64,000 nt of DNA from an uncultured Eubacteriales bacterium (GTDB lineage: Bacteria; Bacillota; Clostridia; Oscillospirales; Acutalibacteraceae). Both the position numbers and the translations under genes were made by a program. Under the pieces are notes generated by a model. That model was not told the DNA's origin. It saw nothing but the letters and a program-made list of their open reading frames with translations, and searched no databases. Every line of letters begins with the position of its first letter. Position 1 is the stretch's first letter. The stretch is from NCBI GenBank assembly GCA_934630515.1, contig CAKTVV010000001.1, forward strand, positions 1 to 64,000. Direction: 5' to 3'. This document shows, piece by piece, positions 43,571-52,865 of this stretch.

Positions 43571-44425
43571 TTATTGTTTCTGCAATAGCGGCAGCAGCGC
43601 CGCCGCACATTCCTCCGGAGTCAGCACATCGGCGGGCACATCGATCCCCGCCGCCCGCAGCGCCCCGCACAGCGCCGTCGGCTGGGGCACATCCAGCCCC
43701 ACCGCCCGCAGCTGCTCCCCATGGGAGAACACCTGCCGGGGGGAGCCGTCGGTCAGCACCCGCCCGTCGTCCATCACCACCACCCGGTCGGCCCGGGCGG
43801 CTTCTTCCATATAGTGGGTGATCAGCACCACCGTCATCCCCTGCTCCCGGTTGAGCCGACAGACGGTGTCCAGCACCTCCTGCCGCCCCTGGGGATCCAG
43901 CATAGCGGTGGGCTCATCCAGCACGATGCAGTCGGGGTGCATCGCCAGCACCCCGGCGATCGCCACCCGCTGCTTCTGTCCGCCGGACAGCTTATGGGGG
44001 GAATGCTCCCGATATTCCCACATACCGACGGCCTTCAGCGCCTCCTCCACCCGCCGGCGGATCTCCGCCGGAGGAACGCCCAGATTCTCCGGGCCGAATG
44101 CCACATCCTCCTCCACGATGGTGGATACCAGCTGGTTATCGGGGTTTTGCAGCACCATGCCCACCCGCCGCCGCACGGCGTAGGTGTTCTGCTCGTCGGC
44201 AGTATCCAGCTCCTCCACCAGCATGCGCCCGCCGGTGGGCAGGAGGATGGCATTGAATTGCTTGGCAAGGGTGGATTTGCCGCAGCCGTTATGTCCCAGC
44301 AGCGCCACAAACTCGCCCGGCTCCACCGTCAGATCGACCCCTCGCAGCACCGCCGGCGCCGTCGGAGCGGTCTCCCCATCCGTTTCGTACTGAAAATACA
44401 GTTGTTCTGCCTTGAGCATGGACAT
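43571..44425 (-). CDS. ecfA1: Energy-coupling factor transporter ATPase EcfA1
   Basis: About 284 residues: Walker A GHNGCGKSTLAK, Q loop GMVLQNPDNQLVSTIVEED, signature [14 protein letters not shown], Walker B CIVLDEPTAMLDP. I chose ATG 44425 because the GGGAG site lies ten bases upstream. A much longer in-frame extension runs through the methyltransferase gene and is rejected. No S component gene is nearby, as expected for a shared group II ECF module. Confidence 0.96.
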   Translation of the reverse strand: MSMLKAEQLYFQYETDGETAPTAPAVLRGVDLTVEPGEFVALLGHNGCGKSTLAKQFNAILLPTGGRMLVEELDTADEQNTYAVRRRVGMVLQNPDNQLVSTIVEEDVAFGPENLGVPPAEIRRRVEEALKAVGMWEYREHSPHKLSGGQKQRVAIAGVLAMHPDCIVLDEPTAMLDPQGRQEVLDTVCRLNREQGMTVVLITHYMEEAARADRVVVMDDGRVLTDGSPRQVFSHGEQLRAVGLDVPQPTALCGALRAAGIDVPADVLTPEECAAALLPLLQKQ

Positions 44426-44442
44426 AGTGTTTCTTCTCCCGC

Positions 44443-45309
44443 TTAATTCTGCTGCCACAGCGCCGTCGCCCCGCAGGGCAACACCAATCCGCTGTCGGTC
44501 ACCGGCAGTCCGATCTCGTCTGCCTCCAGCCGTCCGCCGATGCCCGCAGGCAGCAGCGCACCCAGCACATATTTCATCACCGACGGGGACAGCCCCGTGG
44601 TATAGGAATTGATGAGGAAAAACAGCGGCTGGTCGCTGAGCAGCTTGATACATTCCGCCACCAACGGATAGATCTGCTCCTCCAACTTCCACACCTCGCC
44701 GCCGGGACCACGTCCATAGGAGGGGGGATCCATCAGAATCCCGTCGTAGGTGTTGCCCCGCCGCAGCTCCCGCTGCACAAATTTGCCGCAATCGTCCACC
44801 AGCCAGCGCATGGGGCGCTCCGCCAGCCCGCTGAGGGCAGCGTTTTCCTTGCCCCACGCCACCATGCCCTTGGAGGCGTCCACATGGGTCACATGCGCCC
44901 CCGCCGCCACACAGGCAAGCGTCGCCGCACCGGTGTAGCCGAACAAATTCAGCACCCGAATCGGGCGGTTCGCCTGTCGGATCCAGCTGCCCATCCGATC
45001 CCAGTTGACCGCCTGCTCCGGAAACAGACCGGTATGCTTGAAGCCCATGGGCTTCAGCGCAAAGGTCAGCCCATCGTAATGGATCTGCCAGCTATCCGGC
45101 AGCGGCCGCAGCCGTTCCCACTGTCCGCCCCCGGTGTTGGAGCGGTGGTAGCGGGCGTGCGCCTGCTGCCAGCGGGGATCCCGCCGGGGCGTATCCCACA
45201 GCACCTGCGGGTCGGGGCGGATGAGGAGAATGTCTCCCCACCGCTCCAGCCGCTCCCCCCGGGACGCATCCAGCAATTCATAGTCTTTCCACCGTTCGGC
45301 TGCTCTCAT
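44443..45309 (-). CDS. RlmI/RlmK-like SAM-dependent methyltransferase
   Basis: A 288-residue protein. The SAM site is in RVLNLFGYTGAATLACVAAG (about 118-137), the acidic ribose-binding VDASKGMVAWGKENAALSGL, and the catalytic-type loop ILMDPPSYGRGP. FPEQAVNWDRM precedes the SAM site, as in RlmI-type 23S rRNA methyltransferases. The N-terminal PUA domain of RlmI is replaced by a short region. It lies between glmM and ecfA1. The exact rRNA target is not predictable. Confidence 0.85.
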   Translation of the reverse strand: MRAAERWKDYELLDASRGERLERWGDILLIRPDPQVLWDTPRRDPRWQQAHARYHRSNTGGGQWERLRPLPDSWQIHYDGLTFALKPMGFKHTGLFPEQAVNWDRMGSWIRQANRPIRVLNLFGYTGAATLACVAAGAHVTHVDASKGMVAWGKENAALSGLAERPMRWLVDDCGKFVQRELRRGNTYDGILMDPPSYGRGPGGEVWKLEEQIYPLVAECIKLLSDQPLFFLINSYTTGLSPSVMKYVLGALLPAGIGGRLEADEIGLPVTDSGLVLPCGATALWQQN

Positions 45310-45336
45310 ACCTGTTTTCCTTATCCACTTTCCGCT

Positions 45337-46698
45337 TTATTCGGCAGGAGCGTTCAGCTCCGCCTTGATCTGTCCGGCCAGCTCCAGCGCCAGTGCATTG
45401 ATCTGGTCGAAGTCCTTGCCCTCCACCATGACCCGCACCAGCGGCTCGGTACCGGAGACCCGCACCAGCACCCGGCCGTCCCTGCCTAAGCCTGCATCGG
45501 CGTCCTTGACCGCCTTTTGCAGAGTCTTGCTGGCATTGAATTTCTGCTTTTGGGCGGCGTCCGCCCGCACATTCACCATCACCTGGGGGTAACGCTCCAT
45601 CAGGCTGCCCACCCGGGACAGCTTCCAGCCATGCTGCCGTGCCATGCTCAGCAGCTGAATGGCGCTGAGCTGTCCGTCGCCGGTGGTGGCATACTGGGAC
45701 AGGATGATATGCCCGGACTGCTCGCCGCCCAGCACATAGCCCTCCCGGCGCATCTCCTCCAGCACATACCGGTCGCCCACCTTGGTGGATACGGTGTGGA
45801 TATTCCGCTCCTCGCAGAACCGGAAGAAGCCCAGATTGGACATCACCGTCACCACAGCCGTATCGCCGGGCAGCTTGCCCTGCTCCTTATAGTGGTACGC
45901 CAGAGCGGCGATGATCTTATCGCCGTCCAGCAGGTTGCCCTTTTCGTCCACCGCCAGGCACCGGTCCGCATCCCCGTCAAACGCCACACCGGCGGTAAAC
46001 CGCAGCTTTTTCACCAGCTCGGTCAATCCCTCCATGTGGGTGGAGCCGCAGTTTTCGTTGATATTGGTGCCGTCGGGCTGATCGTTGATATAGACACAGT
46101 CCGCCCCCAGCGCCGAAAACAGCTTGCGGGCGGTGGTGCTGGCGGAGCCGTTGGCGCAGTCCACGGCAATGCGCATCCCCCGCAGCTCCACCGGCGCCGC
46201 CTGCAGCAGATGGTGCACATAATCGTCCACCGCCGGGCGGGGCGGCAGGATCCGTCCCACCTCGCCGCCGAGAGGCGCCGGCGGGGCCTTTTTGCCGTCC
46301 AGCACGATGGCTTCGATCTCCGCCTCCAGCGTATCCGGCAGCTTATAGCCGTTGCCGTCAAAGAGCTTGATACCGTTGTATTCACAAGGATTGTGGGAGG
46401 CGGAGATCATGATGCCCGCCGCCGCCTGATACTTTCCTACCAGATAGGCCACCGCCGGGGTGGGGATCACGCCCAGCAGCAGCACATCCGCCCCCACCGA
46501 GCAGAGACCGGCGCACAGCGCCGCCTCCAGCATATCCGAGGACGCCCGGGTATCCTTACCGATCACCACGGTGGGGCGCTTTCCCGCCGTCTCGATCAGC
46601 ACCATCGCCGCCGCCCGTCCGATGGACATCGCCAGCTCGCAGGTCAGCTCCGTATTGGCGACACCCCGGGCGCCGTCGGTTCCAAACAATCGACCCAT
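45337..46698 (-). CDS. glmM: Phosphoglucosamine mutase
   Basis: About 453 residues. Phosphoserine loop GIMISASHNPCEYNGIKLFD, metal loop GVAFDGDADRCLAVDEKGN, sugar-binding loop GGEQSGHIILSQY and phosphate loop RVSGTEPLVRVMVEG are all present. It converts glucosamine-6-P to glucosamine-1-P for UDP-GlcNAc and cell wall synthesis. ATG 46698 follows AGGAGG. It starts 18 bases after ruvB. Confidence 0.97.
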   Translation of the reverse strand: MGRLFGTDGARGVANTELTCELAMSIGRAAAMVLIETAGKRPTVVIGKDTRASSDMLEAALCAGLCSVGADVLLLGVIPTPAVAYLVGKYQAAAGIMISASHNPCEYNGIKLFDGNGYKLPDTLEAEIEAIVLDGKKAPPAPLGGEVGRILPPRPAVDDYVHHLLQAAPVELRGMRIAVDCANGSASTTARKLFSALGADCVYINDQPDGTNINENCGSTHMEGLTELVKKLRFTAGVAFDGDADRCLAVDEKGNLLDGDKIIAALAYHYKEQGKLPGDTAVVTVMSNLGFFRFCEERNIHTVSTKVGDRYVLEEMRREGYVLGGEQSGHIILSQYATTGDGQLSAIQLLSMARQHGWKLSRVGSLMERYPQVMVNVRADAAQKQKFNASKTLQKAVKDADAGLGRDGRVLVRVSGTEPLVRVMVEGKDFDQINALALELAGQIKAELNAPAE

Positions 46699-46715
46699 AT
46701 CTCTGTTCCTCCTGT

Positions 46716-47753
46716 TCAAAACATCAATTGCCCATGAGGCTCCAGCCCCAGGTGAGCATACGCCGCCGGCAGCACCACCCGTCCCCGGGGGGTACGGCCG
46801 ATGAAGCCGATCTGCATGAGATACGGCTCATACACATCCTCGATGGTGACAGCCTCCTCGCCGATCATCGCCGCCAGCGTCTCCAGCCCCACCGGACCGC
46901 CCTGATAGTGCTGGATCATCGCCTTCAGCATCCGGCGGTCGCCGGAATCCAGCCCCAGCTCATCCACCTCCATGCGCTCCAGCGCCTGCCGGGCAACCGA
47001 CCGATCGATGACGCCGTCGTTGAGCAGCTGGGCAAAATCCCGCACCCGCTTCAGCATCCGGTTGGCGATCCGGGGCGTGCCCCGGGAGCGAGCGGCGATC
47101 TCCAGCGCCCCCGCCTCGTCGCAGGGTACCTCCAGGATCTTGGCACTGCGGCGCACGATGCGAGCCAGCTCCTCCGGCGTATACAGCTCCAGCCGCATCA
47201 CCACGCCGAACCGATCCCGCAGGGGCGCCGACAGCTGCCCTGCCCGGGTGGTGGCGCCCACCAGCGTGAAATGCTGGAGGGGCAGATGGATGGAGGATGC
47301 CCCCTGCCCCTTGCCGTTCATGATGTCGATGGCGAAATCCTCCATCGCCGGGTACAGGATCTCCTCCACCGAGCGGGGCAGACGGTGGATCTCATCAACA
47401 AACAGCACATCGCCCTCATCCAGATTGGTGAGCATCGCCGCCAGATCGCCGGGACGCTCAATGGCGGGGCCGGAGGTGATGCGAAAATTGACCCCCAGCT
47501 CGTTGGCGATGATCGCCGCCAGCGTGGTCTTTCCCAAGCCGGGCGGTCCGTACAGCAGCACATGATCCAGCGCCTCGTGCCGCACCTTGGCGGCGTCGAT
47601 GAATACCGACAGATTCTCCTTGACCTTTTCCTGCCCGATATATTCCCGCAGCGACCGGGGGCGCAGAGGGTTATCCCCGTCGTCCTCCGGCATATATTCC
47701 GCCGACAGCAGCCGATTCTCCAGATCCGAGTCCGGACGATCCTCAAAATCCAC
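46716..47753 (-). CDS. ruvB: Holliday junction branch migration helicase RuvB
   Basis: A 345-residue AAA+ motor: [12 protein letters not shown] (Walker A), [15 protein letters not shown] (Walker B), [18 protein letters not shown] (sensor 1), and a C-terminal winged helix with [11 protein letters not shown] start at 47753 with GGGAGGG upstream. RuvA and RuvC are not in the window. It heads the eleven-gene cluster. Confidence 0.98.
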   Translation of the reverse strand: MDFEDRPDSDLENRLLSAEYMPEDDGDNPLRPRSLREYIGQEKVKENLSVFIDAAKVRHEALDHVLLYGPPGLGKTTLAAIIANELGVNFRITSGPAIERPGDLAAMLTNLDEGDVLFVDEIHRLPRSVEEILYPAMEDFAIDIMNGKGQGASSIHLPLQHFTLVGATTRAGQLSAPLRDRFGVVMRLELYTPEELARIVRRSAKILEVPCDEAGALEIAARSRGTPRIANRMLKRVRDFAQLLNDGVIDRSVARQALERMEVDELGLDSGDRRMLKAMIQHYQGGPVGLETLAAMIGEEAVTIEDVYEPYLMQIGFIGRTPRGRVVLPAAYAHLGLEPHGQLMF

Positions 47754-47892
47754 GGTTCGCCCTCCCTTCGCTTTCTTAACTTAAAGGTACGCATACATAT
47801 TGAGTATTTTACCACATCGGCAGCTGAAATGGAAGAGCTACAGCCGAAAAAGTCATGTCATTTTTGTAAACAAATGCCCGGATACAGAAAAA

Positions 47893-47926
47893 CCGGGAGG
47901 CGGAAACAACCGTTTCCGCCTCCCGG
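47893..47926 (-). terminator. Terminator of the M23 peptidase gene
   Basis: A 15-base perfect stem, CCGGGAGGCGGAAAC / GTTTCCGCCTCCCGG, four-base loop, then TTTTT on the minus strand. It prevents read-through into ruvB. Confidence 0.9.
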
Positions 47927-47940
47927 AGCTTTTCTGTCGA

Positions 47941-49692
47941 TCAGGGACTCACGTAATTGAGGGGGTTGACCTTTACGCCGTTGCGGATCACCTCGAAGTG
48001 GAGGTGCGGACCGCTGGACTGACCGGTGGAGCCGATCAGACCGATCTGCTGCCCCCGGGACACCTGCTGTCCCTTCACCACCGAGATGGAGTTCAGGTGC
48101 CCGTAGGCCGTCTGCAGTCCGTTGGAATGCTGGATCAGCACATAATTGCCATAGCCATAGTACCGTCCCGCATAGATCACCGTGCCGCCGTCCGCCGCCA
48201 GCGCCGGCTTATTGCGCACCGTCACGGGGCCGTTGCAGATATCCAGTCCGCTATGCCCCCGGCCGAAGCCGCGGGACATATTATGGCAGATGGGCACCGG
48301 CCACAGCATGGTGCCGACGGTCACTCCGTCGCCCTGCACCACCGTCACGCCGCCGGAGGACACCACCTTCTGGGTGCCCCGCTCCACCACCTTGGTGACC
48401 GGCTGCTTGGTGACCTCCGTGGCGATCACCTGCCGGCTCTGCTCCGTACCGTTGACATAGGTGATCTCCGCCGTCACATTCTGGCTGCCCTCCTGTCCCT
48501 TGGTTTTCACCGTGGACCAGGTGACCGGCTTATTGGTGTTATTGACATACTGGGTCGTATACGCAATCTTCTCGGTATAATAGATGCGCTTGATCACCTT
48601 GACCTGCAGATAGGTCTGGGGCTGCTGCACCGTCAGCACATCCCCGATATGCACCATATCGGTGTTGGCATACGCCGGGTTCATCTGCCGCAGCTCGGAG
48701 GTGGTCATATCGTTCTTCACGGCAATGGTGCTCAGGGTATCCCCCGCCTGCACCTGATAGGTCTTTTTCACCACCGATTCGGCGGTGAGCTTTCCTTTCA
48801 GCTGATCGGCGGACAGCACCACCGCCGCCGGATACAGCCCGTCCACCGTCTGCACGTTCTGCACGAATTCCGCCCGCTGATCGGCGTCGTTCTTATCGTA
48901 ATAGCCGTCCTTCATGCCCTCCAGCATGGCCTGCAGCTCGTCCGACGATTCCATCGCCCCCACAAAGCTGCCGTCCACATACATACCCGACGCCTCGGCG
49001 ATGGCGTCGCCATAGGTGCTGAGGATGGCATCGCACAGCTGGCTATCGTTCATCACGTCCTGTCCCTTTTGGATGGTCACCGCCAGCCGGGGCGCCGTCT
49101 CCACCGAAAAGGAGTTATCCACATTCACCACACGCTCCAGCGCCAGCGCCGCCGCCGCATCGTAGGTGCCGGTATCCTCGATATAGCCCAGCGACTGATC
49201 CCCATAGGTCAGCGACAGGCAGAAGCGGGTGTTTGCCCACACGGACACGGTCACGATCAGCACCACCGCTGCCGCCGCCGGACCGACCAGCCCCCACAGG
49301 GACAGCAGCTCCTCCCGATACCGGCTGCCCGCCCGGCGGAACAGCCCCCGCAGGCAGGCGAACCACGCCCGGACGCCGTTCTTCCCCGCCTGCCGCAGCT
49401 CCCGATGCGCCTGAGGGAACCGGCAAAGCATATCGTGCAGCTTACGGTGATGCCGATGCAGCGGCAGCACCACCCGCCGCCGCCAGAAATACCGCACACC
49501 GTGTACAGCCGGCGCCAGGAAGCTGCGCAGCTTCCGTCCCCGCCGATGCCAGCGGCGTGCCGTCTGCATTCCCAGCATATATTCATACTGATAGATCCCG
49601 TCCAGCAGCCGCCGGAAACCGGATCGCCGGGAAGTCTCTGCCGCAGAGGGATTTTTCTCTATATTAAACTCTGTTTTCAAAGCACCGTTCAT
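47941..49692 (-). CDS. Membrane-anchored M23 peptidase with LysM and G5 domains
   Basis: About 583 residues. A long basic, presumably cytoplasmic N-terminus (~130 residues rich in Arg and His) precedes one membrane helix (VGPAAAAVVLIVTVSVWANT). A helical region, a LysM domain (YQVQAGDTLSTIAVKN...), a G5 domain (PQTYLQVKVIKRIYYTEKIA...) and a C-terminal M23 lysostaphin-type endopeptidase follow. The zinc ligands are in GHSGLDI and HLHFE. It probably cuts or remodels peptidoglycan near the membrane. The start is uncertain: ATG 49692 has GGAAAGG directly against it, and TTG 49680 or GTG 49704 are alternatives. Confidence 0.92.
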   Translation of the reverse strand: MNGALKTEFNIEKNPSAAETSRRSGFRRLLDGIYQYEYMLGMQTARRWHRRGRKLRSFLAPAVHGVRYFWRRRVVLPLHRHHRKLHDMLCRFPQAHRELRQAGKNGVRAWFACLRGLFRRAGSRYREELLSLWGLVGPAAAAVVLIVTVSVWANTRFCLSLTYGDQSLGYIEDTGTYDAAAALALERVVNVDNSFSVETAPRLAVTIQKGQDVMNDSQLCDAILSTYGDAIAEASGMYVDGSFVGAMESSDELQAMLEGMKDGYYDKNDADQRAEFVQNVQTVDGLYPAAVVLSADQLKGKLTAESVVKKTYQVQAGDTLSTIAVKNDMTTSELRQMNPAYANTDMVHIGDVLTVQQPQTYLQVKVIKRIYYTEKIAYTTQYVNNTNKPVTWSTVKTKGQEGSQNVTAEITYVNGTEQSRQVIATEVTKQPVTKVVERGTQKVVSSGGVTVVQGDGVTVGTMLWPVPICHNMSRGFGRGHSGLDICNGPVTVRNKPALAADGGTVIYAGRYYGYGNYVLIQHSNGLQTAYGHLNSISVVKGQQVSRGQQIGLIGSTGQSSGPHLHFEVIRNGVKVNPLNYVSP

Positions 49693-49821
49693 CCTTTCCA
49701 ACACAAAACCGGATCGCCGGACGGCCTGACCGAATGGCCTGTATATCCGCCGCTGCAGTCACACCGAATTTCCCCGGTGAACCGCAGCAAATGGTTACAA
49801 AATTGTAATATTCTTATGGCT

Positions 49822-49849
49822 ATTATACTCATTTTGGCGCAAAAAGCAA
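49822..49849 (-). promoter_or_regulatory. Promoter of the M23 peptidase gene
   Basis: Minus strand: TTGCTT (49844-49849), 16 bases, TATAAT (49822-49827). It leaves a leader of about 120 bases. Confidence 0.65.
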
Positions 49850-50001
49850 TATCTCTGGACGATGTTTGTCGATTTGGCACAAAATACGCAGCCGATTTTG
49901 GCAGTTTCGTCAATTATCCGTTCGATCTTTTCCGGCGCCGCTGAAAACGCCGCCCCAGCCCCGGTCGGGTGTGCACCGGGTGAAAAAATTTCCGAAAAGC
50001 C

Positions 50002-50030
50002 TTTACAAACCCCCAAAAGAGTGCTATACT
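50002..50030 (+). promoter_or_regulatory. Promoter of the small secreted protein gene
   Basis: TTTACA (50002-50007), 17 bases, TATACT (50025-50030), about 65 bases before the ribosome site. Confidence 0.7.
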
Positions 50031-50104
50031 GTTCGAGACTGGTTGACGAATTTGATTATTCTGTTGACACAAAAGATCTTGAGGAAAGCAGGAGGTCACT
50101 AACA

Positions 50105-50728
50105 ATGAAAAAAATCGTTGCGATCGCTGTATCTCTGGTTATGCTTCTGGGTCTGTCCGTGACGGCGTTTGCCGCCACCAGCCCCGGCGGTACCACCTAT
50201 CACCGGGTCGTTCTCGTGATGAACGACGCCGACAAGCCCACCGTCACGAATGCCCCGTACACGGTAGGGAAGGAGGCGGATGCGCTGACCTTCACGGCGA
50301 AGAAATCCGCCGACACCGATGTGTTTCTGGGCTGGGCGATCTATAAATCGGACGGCACCGTAGCGACCGCCGGCACCGACTATACGCTGGTGGAATCCAA
50401 CAGCGTCACCGGCACAGCTCTTGCTGCGACCATTCCCCAAGTGCAGTATGGCATCGACCGTTTCGGCGCTGCGCTGCAGACGGTAGCAAACACCGTGGAT
50501 TTTGAGGGCAAGACGCTGATCACCGACACCACCATCACCCTGATCCCCAAGACGGATCTGATCGTAACTGCCAACTGGAACAGCAAGCTGACTGGCATCA
50601 AGAGCGCTCTGGAGGCGTTTAAGGACAAATCCGACAAGACCGGCGACACGGCGGCGGCGGTGATCGCCTGTGCGGCGGTGCTGGCTCTGGGTGGCGTGGT
50701 CGTCTCCAAAAAGCAGCTGGCGAAATAA
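50105..50728 (+). CDS. Small secreted protein with SDKTG-like sorting tail
   Basis: A 207-residue protein. The signal peptide ends near VTAFAA (residue ~23). The middle contains an InlB-like strand pattern (LTFTAKKSADTDVFLGWAIY, ITLIPKTDLIVTANWNSKL). The C-terminus is SDKTGD, a hydrophobic helix (AAAVIACAAVLALGGVVV) and SKKQLAK. This tail is a degenerate version of SPKTG, so it may be a substrate of the class B sortase encoded 150 bases downstream, or simply membrane-held. ATG 50105 follows AGGAGG. Function is unknown. Confidence 0.8.
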   Translation: MKKIVAIAVSLVMLLGLSVTAFAATSPGGTTYHRVVLVMNDADKPTVTNAPYTVGKEADALTFTAKKSADTDVFLGWAIYKSDGTVATAGTDYTLVESNSVTGTALAATIPQVQYGIDRFGAALQTVANTVDFEGKTLITDTTITLIPKTDLIVTANWNSKLTGIKSALEAFKDKSDKTGDTAAAVIACAAVLALGGVVVSKKQLAK

Positions 50729-50753
50729 GCGCATCGGCATACAGAAAATCGAC

Positions 50754-50787
50754 AAAAGGTCTGCGGCAATATGCCGCAGACCTTTTT
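50754..50787 (+). terminator. Terminator after the small secreted protein gene
   Basis: AAAAGGTCTGCGGCA (50754-50768) pairs with TGCCGCAGACCTTTTT (50772-50787). Symmetrical, so it could work in both directions. Confidence 0.88.
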
Positions 50788-50814
50788 ATTCGTTTTTTGC
50801 CCGGCTCCCACGGA

Positions 50815-50843
50815 TTGACAAGCGCCGGGCGGTGCGGTATACT
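50815..50843 (+). promoter_or_regulatory. Promoter of the sortase-LCP operon
   Basis: TTGACA (50815-50820), exactly 17 bases, TATACT (50838-50843): close to consensus, suggesting strong constitutive expression. Confidence 0.8.
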
Positions 50844-50878
50844 GATGCAAACAGCTTTGCATGGCAGGAGGGCATAAG

Positions 50879-51655
50879 ATGAATCAGGCACCGGAGAACC
50901 GCCGCCTCTTTTGGCGCTGGTCGCTATGGATCTCCGCCGCAGCGCTGGCGGCGGCACTGGCGCTGCTGCTCGCCCATTTCTGGCCGCTGCTGTTTCCACG
51001 GCAGGTGCCGGAGGAGCCCGATCCGACCGTCTCCACCCCTGCCGCCACGACAGAGCCGCTGGAGGACAACCCCATCGACTTTACCGCTCTGCAGGCGCAA
51101 TACCCCGATGTGGTGGGGTGGATCCGCATTCCCGGCACGGTGATCGACTACGAGGTGATGCGCCCGGGCCCGGATACCGCCGAGGATCTGTATCTGCACC
51201 ATGCACCCGACAAAAGCTATCGCTATTCCGGCAGCATTTATATGCAGTCGCTCAACGATGCCGCCTTCACCGATCCCAACACCGTGCTCTACGGTCATTA
51301 CATGGCAAACGGCACCATGTTTGCCGACCTCCATAAATTCCGGAAAGCGGATTTCTTTCAGCAGCACGATACGCTGTACATCTACACACCGGGGCATATC
51401 CTCACCTATCGGATCTATGCGGCATTCGTATACGATGACCGGCACATACTGAATTCCTTTGATTTTTATAACCCGTTTGAATTTCAATCCTTCATCAGCC
51501 AGACGCTGAACCCCTCCTCCATGAGCCGTCAGGTGCGGGAGGGGGTCACCGTGACCACCGATGACCGCATTCTCACCCTCAGCACCTGCACCACGAAAAG
51601 CACGGAACGTTATCTTGTAGAAGGAGTGCTGATCCATGACCAACGCACCAAATGA
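50879..51655 (+). CDS. srtB: Class B sortase
   Basis: A 258-residue membrane-anchored transpeptidase. One N-terminal helix (WISAAALAAALALLLAHFW), a Thr/Pro linker, then the SrtB barrel. Catalytic histidine in VLYGHYMANGTMF, cysteine in LTLSTCTTKS, arginine in TERYLVEG. The YPDVVGWIRIPGTVIDYEVM start of the domain is typical of class B. It anchors proteins carrying a C-terminal motif to the wall. C. difficile SrtB recognises (S/P)PxTG, so the giant adhesin with SPKTG is a plausible client. ATG 50879 follows GGAGGG. The LCP gene overlaps its end. Confidence 0.94.
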   Translation: MNQAPENRRLFWRWSLWISAAALAAALALLLAHFWPLLFPRQVPEEPDPTVSTPAATTEPLEDNPIDFTALQAQYPDVVGWIRIPGTVIDYEVMRPGPDTAEDLYLHHAPDKSYRYSGSIYMQSLNDAAFTDPNTVLYGHYMANGTMFADLHKFRKADFFQQHDTLYIYTPGHILTYRIYAAFVYDDRHILNSFDFYNPFEFQSFISQTLNPSSMSRQVREGVTVTTDDRILTLSTCTTKSTERYLVEGVLIHDQRTK

Positions 51656-52742
51656 CCGGACCCCGCCGAAAAAAAACACCCGCAAGGGTCTGCGGATCGT
51701 CTGTATCGTGCTGGCATGCCTTTTGCTGCTGGTGCTGGTGCTGGGCGGCGGGTATTGGTGGCTGTATACCAGCGGACGCCGGGACTGGTTCGGTCAACGA
51801 AAGGACCCGGTGCAGACCCCCGACTCGCTGCTGGACGGCTACGACGAGGACGGCAGCCGTGTGGTATATAAGGGCGAGACCTACTGCCTCAACCGCAATC
51901 TCGTCAGCATCCTGTGTCTGGGCGTGGACAAGGACGCCGTCGGGCAGGACACGACTTACGGCAGCAACGGGCAAGCCGACAGCATTTTTGTGGCGGCGCT
52001 GGATACTGCGGCCGGCACTCTGAAAATTCTCCCCCTGTCACGGGAGACGCTGGTGGATGTGGACATTTACAGCAGCAGCGGCGGCTATTCCGGAGTGCAA
52101 AACACCCAGCTGTGTCTGGCGTATGCCTACGGCGCCAGCGGTGAGGAAAGCTGCCGGAATGTGCAGCGCTCGGTCAGCCGCCTGCTGTACGGCATCGAAA
52201 CCGACGCCTATCTGGCGATCGATCTGGACGGACTGGAGGTAATGACCGACAAGATCGGCGGCGTGCAGCTGACTGCTCTGGAGGATGTTTCCGGCTACAC
52301 CCACATACCCGGGGATCCGCATACGTTCCAGCCGGTCAATATTCAGGCGGGCGAATCGCTGCTTCTGGACGGCACTCTGGTGCGGGCGTATATCCGGGGG
52401 CGTGGACAGGACACCGAGGCAAACCAGCGGCGTATGCAGCGGCAAAAGCAGTTTTTCACGGCGTTTGTCCAAAAAGCCGGCAGCAATCTCAAGAGCAACA
52501 TCACCCTGCTGCCCTCCTACTATTCCGCCGTCAAGCCGCACCTCGTCAGCGACCTGACCCTGTCCCGGATCACCTATCTGGCGGGAACGACGCTGAGCAC
52601 CGGCGTACCGACGCCCGAGTATATCACGATCGACGGCACCACCACCCTGGAGGGAGAGCACGCTGCCTTTCACCCGGACGCTGCCTCCCTGTACGAAGCC
52701 GTATTGGCGGTGTTTTACACGAAGCAGCCGGCAGAGCCGTAA
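51636..52742 (+). CDS. LytR-CpsA-Psr (LCP) family protein
   Basis: A 368-residue protein with one N-terminal membrane helix (IVCIVLACLLLLVLVLGGGYW). The LCP domain shows VSILCLGVDK, ADSIFVAALDTAAGTLKILP, LSRETLVDVDI and the C-terminal RGRGQDTEANQRRMQRQKQFF. LCP proteins attach teichoic acids or polysaccharides to peptidoglycan using pyrophosphate-lipid substrates. ATG 51636 is inside the end of the sortase gene and follows AAGGAG, so the two are translated together. Confidence 0.93.
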   Translation: MTNAPNDRTPPKKNTRKGLRIVCIVLACLLLLVLVLGGGYWWLYTSGRRDWFGQRKDPVQTPDSLLDGYDEDGSRVVYKGETYCLNRNLVSILCLGVDKDAVGQDTTYGSNGQADSIFVAALDTAAGTLKILPLSRETLVDVDIYSSSGGYSGVQNTQLCLAYAYGASGEESCRNVQRSVSRLLYGIETDAYLAIDLDGLEVMTDKIGGVQLTALEDVSGYTHIPGDPHTFQPVNIQAGESLLLDGTLVRAYIRGRGQDTEANQRRMQRQKQFFTAFVQKAGSNLKSNITLLPSYYSAVKPHLVSDLTLSRITYLAGTTLSTGVPTPEYITIDGTTTLEGEHAAFHPDAASLYEAVLAVFYTKQPAEP

Positions 52743-52753
52743 AGAACGATCTT

Positions 52754-52800
52754 CTCCCTGTGGAATCCGCAAACAGCCGGATTTCACAGGGAGAGTTTTT
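52754..52800 (+). terminator. Terminator of the sortase-LCP operon
   Basis: CTCCCTGTG-g-AATCCG (52754-52769) pairs with CGGATT-TCACAGGGAG (52778-52793), then TTTTT (52796-52800). Confidence 0.88.
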
Positions 52801-52820
52801 GAATTTGCCGGAAAAAACTG

Positions 52821-52849
52821 TTGACGAATCCGGCGACAAGTGGTATAAT
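52821..52849 (+). promoter_or_regulatory. Promoter of tRNA-Leu
   Basis: TTGACG (52821-52826), 17 bases, TATAAT (52844-52849), sixteen bases before the mature tRNA 5' end. Confidence 0.8.
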
Positions 52850-52865
52850 GATTTCCGTTCTATAT

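Noticed and set aside
44426..44857. In-frame N-terminal extension of ecfA1 back to 44857
   Set aside because: It overlaps the methyltransferase gene in another frame and adds low-complexity sequence. The ATG at 44425 has a ribosome site and matches the family length.
47800..49944. 714-codon plus-strand frame over the M23 peptidase
   Set aside because: Antisense shadow rich in His/Gln/Arg. The minus strand encodes conserved LysM, G5 and M23 domains.
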